Shown here in pieces: positions 56,857 through 64,000 of a DNA stretch of 64,000 nt. The DNA is taken from NCBI GenBank assembly GCA_016280955.1, contig JAEEHV010000066.1, positions 1 through 64,000 of the forward strand. Direction: 5' to 3'. How positions within the stretch are numbered: the first letter of the stretch is position 1; every line of letters begins with the position of its first letter. The stretch comes from Candidatus Gastranaerophilales bacterium (GTDB lineage Bacteria > Cyanobacteriota > Vampirovibrionia > Gastranaerophilales > Gastranaerophilaceae). Below the pieces are notes generated by a model, which was given only the letters and a program-made list of their open reading frames with translations, made no database searches and was not told the origin of the DNA. Made by a program: the position numbers and the translations under genes.

Positions 56857-57903
56857 ATGGCAAAGAAAGGTAGAACTACTGTTTACAACAATATAACTTC
56901 CGAAGAAAAATTAGCGCAAGTGAACGAGGATAATCTTGAATTAGAAGATGATTTTCTTGAACACTTAACGTCTACTGATAGGTCGCCAAATACTATATTC
57001 CAATACAAATCTGCTTTACACATCTTTTGGGTTTGGAATTTGGAACACAACAAGAATAAATTTTTTATAGATTTGACAAAGCGTGAAGCATCAAAGTTTC
57101 AAAATCACGCTTTGAATGTATGGGGTTGGTCGCCACGCAGAATGAGATTTGTAAAATCAACTATGCGTAGTTTAGAGAATTATATTCTCAACATTCTTGA
57201 TGATGAATACCCAGATTATAAACGAATATGGGATAAGATTGAAAATCCAGTTAATGAAGCGGTAAGGGAACAACCTATTTTTACTGATGAAGAATTAGAG
57301 GAATTGTTAAATAAACTTGTGGAGAGAAAAGAGTATATGAAGGCGTGTGTTTTAGCTTTGATGATATATGGTGGTAGGCGTAAATCAGAAATTCCTCGTT
57401 TTAAGGTATCTTATTTTGATAAAGAAAACTTAATATGTGAAGGTGCATTATATAAAACACCAGAAAAAATAAAAACAAAAGGTCGTGGCAAACGAGGTAA
57501 AATGCTTTATTGTTATACATTAGCAAAGCCATTTCAACCGTATTTTGATATGTGGTTACAAGAACGTGAAAGGCAAGGAATAAAAAGTGAATGGTTGTTT
57601 CCATATTATAAAGACGGTGTGTGGTTAAATGAACCAATGAGCACAACTACTTTAGATTCTTATGCGAAAACATTCACAAAATTAGCAGGAAAACCGTGGT
57701 TTCCACATTTATGCAGACACCGAGCCACAACAAGATATGTTGAAGCTGGAATACCCGCAAATGTTATCAAAGATATTTTTGGTTGGTCTGATGTAGGGCT
57801 TGTCGATGTTTACTCAGACCTTGAAGCCGAAGATACATTCGACAAGTATTTTGGAGCAGAGGGGATAAAGAAAGTAGAACAAAAAGGATTAGAGGATTTA
57901 TAA
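56857..57903 (+). CDS. tyrosine recombinase, 348 aa
   Basis: AGAAAGGAAGTGAAATT precedes ATG 56857. Core-binding domain (SPNTIFQYKSALHIFWVWNL), then catalytic Arg174 (YGGRRKSE), His284-x-x-Arg287 (PHLCRHRA), Trp310 in the His/Trp position (IFGWSDVG) and Tyr319 (VDVYSDL). Complete, so likely active. It lies between tail genes and the tape measure, and is followed by its own terminator; integrases are usually outside the structural module. Could be integrase, resolvase or a moron. Confidence 0.85.
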   Translation: MAKKGRTTVYNNITSEEKLAQVNEDNLELEDDFLEHLTSTDRSPNTIFQYKSALHIFWVWNLEHNKNKFFIDLTKREASKFQNHALNVWGWSPRRMRFVKSTMRSLENYILNILDDEYPDYKRIWDKIENPVNEAVREQPIFTDEELEELLNKLVERKEYMKACVLALMIYGGRRKSEIPRFKVSYFDKENLICEGALYKTPEKIKTKGRGKRGKMLYCYTLAKPFQPYFDMWLQERERQGIKSEWLFPYYKDGVWLNEPMSTTTLDSYAKTFTKLAGKPWFPHLCRHRATTRYVEAGIPANVIKDIFGWSDVGLVDVYSDLEAEDTFDKYFGAEGIKKVEQKGLEDL

Positions 57904-57949
57904 TACACCAACGGATTTGAAGGTTAGGTGTTTAATATGGAATTACTTT

Positions 57950-57973
57950 TAACCGCTTTTCGCGGTTTTTTTA
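57950..57973 (+). terminator. terminator after recombinase gene
   Basis: AACCGC-TTTT-CGCGGTT followed by TTTTTTATT. Confidence 0.85.
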
Positions 57974-57996
57974 TTATTGAGGAAAGGAGGTAATTT

Positions 57997-59615
57997 ATGG
58001 CTACAAATTATGAATTTCTTGTATCAGGTAGAATTGATTTAGGACGAGTAGAGCAACAGTTAGAACAAATGCGCCAAAGGTACAACACCCTTGACATCAC
58101 AGTTAATCTAACGAATATGGACGGAATTGAACAGAATTTTAATAGACTAACACAAAATATTCAACGCAATTTAACGCAAGTTTCTGGACAAATAAGCACA
58201 ACCTTAAACAATAACCTTGATTCACAGGGAATACCGTTTTTGCGAAGAAATGGCAACGGCGAATTCATGAGTTCAGTAAATGCGTTAGGACAAGCATTAA
58301 GAAATATGAATTTTGATGATGGTTCTATTAACACAATAACTGATAGTCTAAACAAAATGGATATATCTATTAGTCGAATTAGAGCCAATATAAATGACGA
58401 CGGTGGATTAACTGTTTCAATTCGTGGGTTATCTGATTTAGATACTGCTGTTACGCTAACAAGGAACTATGACGCGGCTGGTAACTTGCTTAATGAAACC
58501 ACAAGACAGATTGTACGAAATTTTGATGATGGTTCAACAGCTGCTAAAAAGTTTAATTCCGATTTAGAAAAAGCTCAATCCGCTATAACCGATGGCAAAA
58601 TGACGGCTTCTCTTTCGGGCGTTACAAGTCAATATAAACAACTGATTTCAACAGGAAATGACGGTTTACCGCAATTAGCGCAGAATTTACAGCGATTAGA
58701 GGAAATCAGAAACGAAATGTCACTTGGTAATATAAGTGACGAGCGAATGGTTGAATTATATCGTGAATTTAATACACTCCTAACTCAAACACAGAATGGG
58801 TTAAAAAGCGTTGCTAATGCGGAAAAAGATGTAGCAAGAGAGAATCAAACCATTTCAAGGTCTAACACGTTATACAGCGAAATGGAAGGCTGGCTCAAAA
58901 AGAATGTCAAGGCAGCAAGGGTCTATGGTAATGAAGTTAGACAGTTAATGTCAACCTTACAGAATAATAAAGACCCAGAAGCGTTAAAGAGAGCCGCTTT
59001 AAGGTTTGAAGAAATTGACGCTGCGGCAGACGCGGCTGGACTAAAAACAGCAACATTTTTTCAGCGTGTAAAAAATATTGCTTCAATGGCAACTGGTTTA
59101 TGGTCTACATATCAAATCATAATGAAGTGTGTTACATACACGAAAAAGATGATACAAGAAACTATAGCACTTGACAGTGCTATGGGACAGTTGCAAATTG
59201 TTACAAAATCTACAAATGCTGAAATGTCAATGTTCTATAACAATCTGTCAAACACTGCGAAAGAAATCGGAGCTTCAATGACAGACCTAACGGATTCAGC
59301 TACAACTTTTGCGAGATTAGGTTATTCAATGAATGAATCAAGTATGCTTGCAAAATACACAAGTATGCTGAAAAATGTTGGTGACATTGACGTTGGTGAC
59401 GCGCAAAACGCTATGACCGCTTTGATTAAGGCTTATGACTTAGACGTTAAAGATATTGAAACGGTTATGGATAAAATGGTGGAAGTGGGTAACAACTTCC
59501 CCATCAGTGTTTCTGAAATCGCAACAGGTGTCAATAATGCTGGTAGTATGCTTGCAGCTGCGGGCAACACTTATGAACAAACCATAGCAATGCTAACAGC
59601 AGCGAATACTACGGT
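57997..59615 (+). CDS. tape measure protein, exon 1
   Basis: GGAAAGGAGGTAATTT precedes ATG 57997. 539 codons plus two bases. Long helical/coiled-coil protein (QVSGQISTTLNNNLDSQ, EMERWLKK-like segments) with the tape-measure core RVKNIASMATGLWSTYQIIM and NNLSNTAKEIGASMTDLTDS. It sets tail length and is ejected with DNA. The frame ends after AANTTV at an intron; downstream stop in the naive reading is intronic. Confidence 0.9.
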
Positions 59616-60849
59616 AGAAAGTGCCGTCCCTTATAGCGATATAAGGGTAATAGGAACAACTCAAATCGGTGAACTCCCTAAAGCTGGGTAATACCGAGGG
59701 TAAGATTATAATGTTATGTAATAATCGGAAAGGATTATTATGTCAAAGAAATATACAAAAGAATATGTAGAAGAAAAAATAAATAATCTAATGGATATAA
59801 CATTTATAGGTGATTATAAAAATACTCATACTAAAGTATTAACAAGGTGTAATATATGTGGTTATGAATGGAATACAGTTCCTCAAAGATTATTGAGGGG
59901 GATAGGGTGCAAAAAATGTGGAATAGAAAGAAGAAAAGGAACACCCTTGAAAAGAAAATCTACCGAGGATTTTATAAATCAATTGAGTAATATAAATTCA
60001 AATATTGAAATTTTGTCTGAATATATAAATGCAAAAACACCTATAAAATGCAAATGTAAAATATGTGGGAATATTTGGGATTCCCGACCAACAAATCTTT
60101 TAACTGGTTATGGTTGTAGTTATTGTGCAAATGAAAAATCATCAAAAAAGCAACGTAAAACTATGGAAAAATTTATAGAAGAAATGTCAGTAATAAATCC
60201 TAACATTGAGATATTAAGTGAATATAATGGTAATTCAAATAATGTTGAGTGCTTATGTTTAGATTGTGGACATAAATGGAAAGCAACACCAAGAAATCTA
60301 TTGCGTAAAGATGGTAAAGCTACTGGTTGTCCAAAATGCAAAAAATCGCACGGGGAATCTATTATTGAAAAATGGTTAATAGAAAACAATATCTATTATA
60401 TCGGACAGTATAAGTTTGAGGATTTGTTAGGTGTAGGTGGAAGAAAGTTGTCTTATGATTTTTATTTGCCTAAATATAATCTTTTGATTGAATATCAAGG
60501 TGAGTATCACGACCATACTGCTTCAATTCAAACCGAAGAAGATTTTGAAACCCAAAAAGAACACGATAAAAGGAAAAGGGACTATGCCAATGAGCATAGT
60601 CTTATTTTATTGGAAATATGGTATTATGAAAATATTATTGAAAAATTAGAAAGTATTATTACATAACATTACAAATCCCGTAACGACCACAGAGTATTAG
60701 GTAACTATGCTCGCATGTTGTCAATCTCATTGAGATTAAGGTATGGTCTGAACTGCAAATATAGCTTAAATGAAATTGCAGATGTAGCCAGAAATGACTA
60801 CACGCCGTTCGTAAACGGTCAGTAGGTGAAAACCGAAAGTAACAGATTG
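59616..60849 (+). ncRNA. group I intron 1 in tape measure, with endonuclease gene
   Basis: 1,234 nt. P1 ACGGU/GCCGU with U-G at the splice site; P7 GACCA (about 60682) and TGGTC (about 60744); last base G. Joining gives T-V-Q-D-I-S-K-S-S in frame. The 5' end resembles the terL intron. The ORF sits in the peripheral loop before P7. Confidence 0.9.
59740..60666 (+). CDS. intron homing endonuclease (EDxHD/VSR-like), 308 aa
   Basis: GGAAAGGATTATT precedes ATG 59740. Three zinc/treble-clef-like repeats (CNICGYEWNT, CKCKICGNIWDS, CLCLDCGHKWKA, each followed by a RxLLxGxGC..C part), then LSYDFYLPKYNLLIEYQGEY HD and a basic end. This is the DUF723-type zinc repeat plus VSR-like nuclease plan of phage homing enzymes. 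Intact here. Related to the 36503 protein. Confidence 0.85.
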   Translation: MSKKYTKEYVEEKINNLMDITFIGDYKNTHTKVLTRCNICGYEWNTVPQRLLRGIGCKKCGIERRKGTPLKRKSTEDFINQLSNINSNIEILSEYINAKTPIKCKCKICGNIWDSRPTNLLTGYGCSYCANEKSSKKQRKTMEKFIEEMSVINPNIEILSEYNGNSNNVECLCLDCGHKWKATPRNLLRKDGKATGCPKCKKSHGESIIEKWLIENNIYYIGQYKFEDLLGVGGRKLSYDFYLPKYNLLIEYQGEYHDHTASIQTEEDFETQKEHDKRKRDYANEHSLILLEIWYYENIIEKLESIIT

Positions 60850-61114
60850 GCAAGATATTTCTAAATCCTCAACAGGTTTAAGAACTATCGCAGCTCGTAT
60901 TCGTAAAACCAAAACAGAATTAGACGATTTAGGCGAAGCTATGACAGAGGCAGAGTATGACGACCTTGTAAATGCTTTAACTAAATACAATGTAAAAATT
61001 ACTGATGTCAACGGTGAATTTAGAAGCACCTATGACATTATCAAAGATATAGCAGCGATTTGGGACACTCTTGACTCAAAATCACAGGCTGCATTAACTG
61101 AAAAACTTGCTGGT
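60850..61114 (+). CDS. tape measure protein, exon 2
   Basis: Codes for V-QDISKSSTGLRTIAARIRKT through ALTEKLAG (88 codons plus one base). The frame is recovered only by removing the flanking introns. Ends in GGT before the second intron. Confidence 0.85.
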
Positions 61115-61515
61115 AAACGAGTGCCAGTATGTACGGAAACGTGCATATAGAACACATCTAATTGCAGAAAACTCCTAAAGCCCTACACCACAATAATGGA
61201 GAAATCACGTTATGACGGTGCGAAAGCAGAAAAAACGTAGGGATAATATATGGTTAAAAGCCTAAATATTGTTACAATGGATAACCTGCAACGAAGCTCC
61301 TAAATCTTCGGATATGGAGAACGCTCAACGACTATCCCCGTGTCGGGCTGATTATTCAGCAATAGGAGTACGGCGCAAATCAAAGCGTGGGTGAAAATCC
61401 CTTAAATGGAAATGGTGTGACCCTAACGGATAATGCCGAGGGATAAAAAATAGTCTTATTCTATATGAAAGTATAGATGTTACGTTTTTGTAATAATGGT
61501 TACAAAAAGTTACAG
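61115..61515 (+). ncRNA. group I intron 2 in tape measure (no ORF)
   Basis: 401 nt. P1 GCTGGT/GCCAGT (6 bp, U-G at the site); P7 GACTAT (61330s) with ATAGTC (61450s) in AACGACTATCCC...AAAATAGTCTTA; ends in G. Splicing gives LAG-TRQQNIFSS, matching the usual LAGTRQ tape-measure motif. Core blocks shared with the tail-tube intron. Confidence 0.9.
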
Positions 61516-61836
61516 ACTCGACAACAGAACATATTTAGTTCATTGGTGACCCAATTCAAAGAAGCTGAAGGTTCTATGACTTCAATGACAGACAGTGCAG
61601 GAGCGTTGTCAAGTGCTTATGATGTATATATGAATACAACCCAAGCACACATAGACCAATTAAAGGCTTCATTCACTGAATTATCAATGACTATCTTTGA
61701 TTCTGAATCAACAAAAGGTGTCATTGATTTTCTTAATAGTGTTATTCAGTTTTTGAATAATATTATAAAAGATTTTGGCTTATTATCAACCGCTATTGCT
61801 GGCGTTGGTATTTATAAATTTATTAAAAACTTCGAT
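61516..61836 (+). CDS. tape measure protein, exon 3
   Basis: 107 codons from TRQQNIFSSLVTQFKEAEGS to YKFIKNFD. The 3' boundary is provisional: the stop after GAT at 61837 means the exon ends at or a few bases before 61836. Confidence 0.75.
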
Positions 61837-62248
61837 TAACTTAAAAGGTTATAACATCACCCAGAGATGTTTGGTCTATTATGGGGAAGGAATAATCATA
61901 ATGGCGATTATTTCAATTCCATAAGATGAAAGTTTCAAAATAACAAAAGGAGAAAATGCTTGAAGGCATAATGCTCATTACACCTATATGGTAGCCGAAA
62001 AATAAGGTAAACAAGTCAAACCGTTTGTGTACGGGAATGAGATTTCTATGGCTAAAAAATAATGCCAGACAGATATATAATTGCTAACGAGCAGCGCACC
62101 CATTGAGTGTAAACTTTGACTACATAATCCGATAGTAACAATCGTGAAAGCGGTGTCGGGATAAAAGTCTTAACAATGGGAACGTTCAGAGGACACCATT
62201 CCTTATAGTGGATAAAAGCCATATTTTATTTGCTATTAACGTATGTTC

Positions 62249-62278
62249 CAAAACACAAAAGCCACCCGAAGGTGGCTA
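62249..62278 (-). terminator. terminator of the antisense gene
   Basis: AGCCACC-TTCG-GGTGGCT stem followed by TTTGTGTTTTGG on the minus strand. Confidence 0.85.
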
Positions 62279-62281
62279 TGA

Positions 62282-62707
62282 CTAAAAATCACTATTACAA
62301 TTATTACAGTGCCATTCTTTGGCAACTTTCCCGAAAGCGAAAATACCAAATAATGCAACACTACCAACTTTAGACGCATTAGATATTTTCTTTGTATTGG
62401 TTGAATTACAGTATGGACAAGTTACGGTTGGAATTTTAGTGAATTGTGGCATAGGTTCTTTATCATCATCATTAAAATACACTTCAGCTCCACAATTACA
62501 ACAAATACAATCATCAAAATAACGTGACGTAGTATAAAAAGATTCTTCACAACCACATTCAGGACAGGTTTCTAAAATTATGTCGCAACCAAGATATTGT
62601 GCGCGATATTTATTTGGTTGTTTTGTATTACAATACGGACAAATAGAATCATTCCACGGGTCAATTTCTTCACCACAATTACAACAGTAAAAACCATTTT
62701 TAGTCAT
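62282..62707 (-). CDS. zinc-ribbon protein, antisense moron, 141 aa
   Basis: AGAGGTGATACT precedes ATG 62707. Zinc pairs CCNCGEEI..CPYCNTK, CPECGCEE..CCNCGAEV, CPYCNS..CNNCNSDF give about three zinc ribbons; a short hydrophobic patch (VGSVALFGIFAFGKV) lies between the last pairs. It is transcribed against the tape measure gene from its own promoter and stopped by its own hairpin, so it is an independently expressed gene inside a phage intron. Function unknown; nucleic acid or protein binding likely. Confidence 0.8.
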   Translation of the reverse strand: MTKNGFYCCNCGEEIDPWNDSICPYCNTKQPNKYRAQYLGCDIILETCPECGCEESFYTTSRYFDDCICCNCGAEVYFNDDDKEPMPQFTKIPTVTCPYCNSTNTKKISNASKVGSVALFGIFAFGKVAKEWHCNNCNSDF

Positions 62708-62725
62708 AGTATCACCTCTGTTTTG

Positions 62726-62754
62726 ATTATATCATATCAATATGATTTCATCAA
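62726..62754 (-). promoter_or_regulatory. promoter of the antisense zinc-ribbon gene
   Basis: TTGATG (62754-62749), 17-nt spacer, TATAAT (62731-62726). The spacer includes ATCATAT-TG-ATATGAT, a 7-bp-arm dyad placed like those of the early promoters. Confidence 0.85.
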
Positions 62755-62779
62755 GTGGTAATTAAAAAAGCATATAAAG

Positions 62780-64000
62780 ATTCTGGGTTTACAAAATGCG
62801 ACAAGCATTGAAATGGTAACAGCGGCAACCGCTAAAATGGGCGTATCAGAAGCGGCGGCGGCTGTGGCTACCACTGGTTTATCAGAAGCACAAAAAATAC
62901 AAATACTACGTCTTAAAGGTTTAACGGTTGAAGAAGCTAAAGAGGCGTTAGGCAAAGCTGAATATATTGCAACTACAACAGCGGCAACAGGAGCAACAGC
63001 AGGGTTCACTGGTGCGACTCTTACATTAAAAACCGCTGTCAATGGTTTATTTACAGCAATTAAATCGCACCCATTTATTGCAATAGCCGCAGCAATTCTA
63101 TCTGTAATTACTTTGGCAAAAAGAGCCGCAGATGAATTTGAAGAATGGCGACAAGAAACAATAGAAAAAGGCAAAACTGTTTCTGATGAAACAACGCAGT
63201 TAAGAGAGTTGATTGATAAGTATAAAACACTTACTGCACAAGGAAAATTAGATAAAGAAACACGAGAAGAAATATCAGGTGTTCAAAGCCAAATCACAGA
63301 ATTAGTTGGTTCACAGGCTTCTAATCTTGATTTAGTAAACGGTAAATTAGATACCGAGCAAGAAAAATTACAGAAGATAGCTAACACCATAATTGATATG
63401 CCAACTCTTGAAACGGCTTATAATACTGCAAGGGATAACACAAGGAATGAGAAAAATATTCAAATTGCTCCATTTGCAGAAGGAACACCGTGGTTCTCGG
63501 AAGAGGGATATATTAGTGCTAATTTAGTGCCAGCGGGATTTGGTAAGAAATTCAAAGAAATTCTTAAAAAGGTAATGGAAGAAGGAGGATATGGTTATGC
63601 GCTTGACGGTGATAACTACAACCTCCGTTTCTATAACTTGGACGAGAATGATTTTAAGAGTAGGATAGAAGCATACGAACAGATTTTAGAGGAGCTTCGT
63701 ACAACCGAGGGCTTTGATACAAAATCTGATTTGTTTACCAAATTATTAGAGCAAAAAACACAATTAGCAGAGGAATATAAAAAACAGACAGAAGCGGCTG
63801 ATAATTACTTAAATGGATTTTTAAGTAAAGAATATTTAACAAACGACCAAGAAGTAAATAGTTACGAAGCGTATGTCAAATTCAGAGAAAAGCTCCTAAA
63901 CGATATGAAGGGCGATACAAAAATCTCTGAAATGATAGAAGAAAACGTCTTTGATGAAGAAGGTCTTGAAAAGTCAGTTGACGGTTTCTTGTCACAATTA
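62780..64000 (+). CDS. tape measure protein, exon 4 (runs off the window)
   Basis: 407 open codons to the last base, with no start codon or ribosome site at the front. Contains LGLQNATSIEMVTAATAKMG, an alanine-rich stretch, a hydrophobic segment SHPFIAIAAAILSVITLAKR and then coiled-coil helices (KLLEQKTQLAEEYKKQTEA). Boundary chosen so that exon 3 plus exon 4 keeps frame (NFD-ILGLQNATS). Confidence 0.8.
   Translation, partial: MLGLQNATSIEMVTAATAKMGVSEAAAAVATTGLSEAQKIQILRLKGLTVEEAKEALGKAEYIATTTAATGATAGFTGATLTLKTAVNGLFTAIKSHPFIAIAAAILSVITLAKRAADEFEEWRQETIEKGKTVSDETTQLRELIDKYKTLTAQGKLDKETREEISGVQSQITELVGSQASNLDLVNGKLDTEQEKLQKIANTIIDMPTLETAYNTARDNTRNEKNIQIAPFAEGTPWFSEEGYISANLVPAGFGKKFKEILKKVMEEGGYGYALDGDNYNLRFYNLDENDFKSRIEAYEQILEELRTTEGFDTKSDLFTKLLEQKTQLAEEYKKQTEAADNYLNGFLSKEYLTNDQEVNSYEAYVKFREKLLNDMKGDTKISEMIEENVFDEEGLEKSVDGFLSQL

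Larger units (their letters stand above)
61837..62779 (+). ncRNA. group I intron 3 in tape measure, with antisense gene
   Basis: About 940 nt. Core signals: GACT (62110s) and AGTC (62168) with CCGA...GTGTCGG between, as P7/P8. The exact ends are unsure: I find only a short P1 (AACU/GGUU) and the 3' G could be at 62779 or 62785. The downstream frame lacks a start and is open to the window end, so splicing or a frame jump is required. A complete reverse-strand transcription unit sits in its 3' half. Confidence 0.7.

Noticed and set aside
61837-62779. Group II rather than group I for the third tape-measure intron
   Set aside because: No GUGYG start or domain V-like hairpin is seen, while a GACT/AGTC P7-like pair and a P8-like stem are present.

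Overview
This window reads as part of a large, AT-rich, tailed (siphovirus-type) bacteriophage genome, most likely infecting a Gram-positive Bacillota/Clostridia host. The reasons are strong AGGAGG-type ribosome sites, consensus TTGACA/TATAAT promoters, many ATG/TTG/GTG starts, YopX-, DUF4314- and RecU-type genes, and a classical packaging/head/neck/tail gene order. The sequence starts and ends inside genes (a minus-strand gene at base 10 and the tape measure gene at the right edge), so lysis, tail-tip and DNA polymerase/helicase genes would lie outside.

Left arm (1-29,700, almost all minus strand): about 65 small genes in roughly 16 short transcription units. Most units follow one plan, read on the minus strand: iterated AT-rich repeats, a near-identical promoter (TTGACA, exactly 17 nt, TATAAT, usually with an ATAGC/GCTAT dyad in the spacer), one to ten genes, then a hairpin terminator. 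Recognisable products are a DnaN-like sliding clamp, a SprT-like metalloprotease, a MESH1/SpoT-like HD hydrolase, a DUF262 protein, a 2H phosphoesterase, a gamma-glutamylcyclotransferase-like protein, a J-domain protein and an Amidoligase_2-like enzyme. A small plus-strand island (15.4-16.9 kb) carries a tandem-HTH regulator and an unknown protein, the latter under the same promoter type.

Central control region (29.8-31.4 kb): about 1.6 kb without a convincing gene, packed with three families of short dyads (GTTAG-N6-CTAAC, CTTTA-N6-TAAAG, GATAGTATC) and with 22-bp iterons. An inverted copy of the iterons lies at 3.57-3.70 kb beside a winged-helix and a ribbon-helix-helix-like gene. It separates the leftward early module from the rightward late module.

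Right arm (31.4-64 kb, plus strand): two exported proteins, a 948-aa two-barrel RNA polymerase (DKDGD motif), Zn-finger proteins, a free-standing homing-type endonuclease, tRNA-Tyr, tRNA-Asn and tRNA-Thr, a calcineurin-like phosphoesterase and an HU-like protein. These are followed by terminase, portal, protease-scaffold, head fiber, capsid, neck genes, tail tube, RecU, a tyrosine recombinase and the tape measure gene. Terminase, tail tube and tape measure are interrupted by five introns (1, 1 and 3); four show group I signatures clearly and the terminase one is weaker. Splice sites can be placed by reading frame and P1 pairing for most. Two introns carry homing endonuclease genes (one with an in-frame stop), and the last contains a complete antisense gene with its own promoter and terminator.

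A plausible overall picture, which is inference: host RNA polymerase fires the many identical early promoters under control of phage DNA-binding proteins, and the phage two-barrel polymerase or host polymerase then transcribes the late module. Most small early proteins remain of unknown function.
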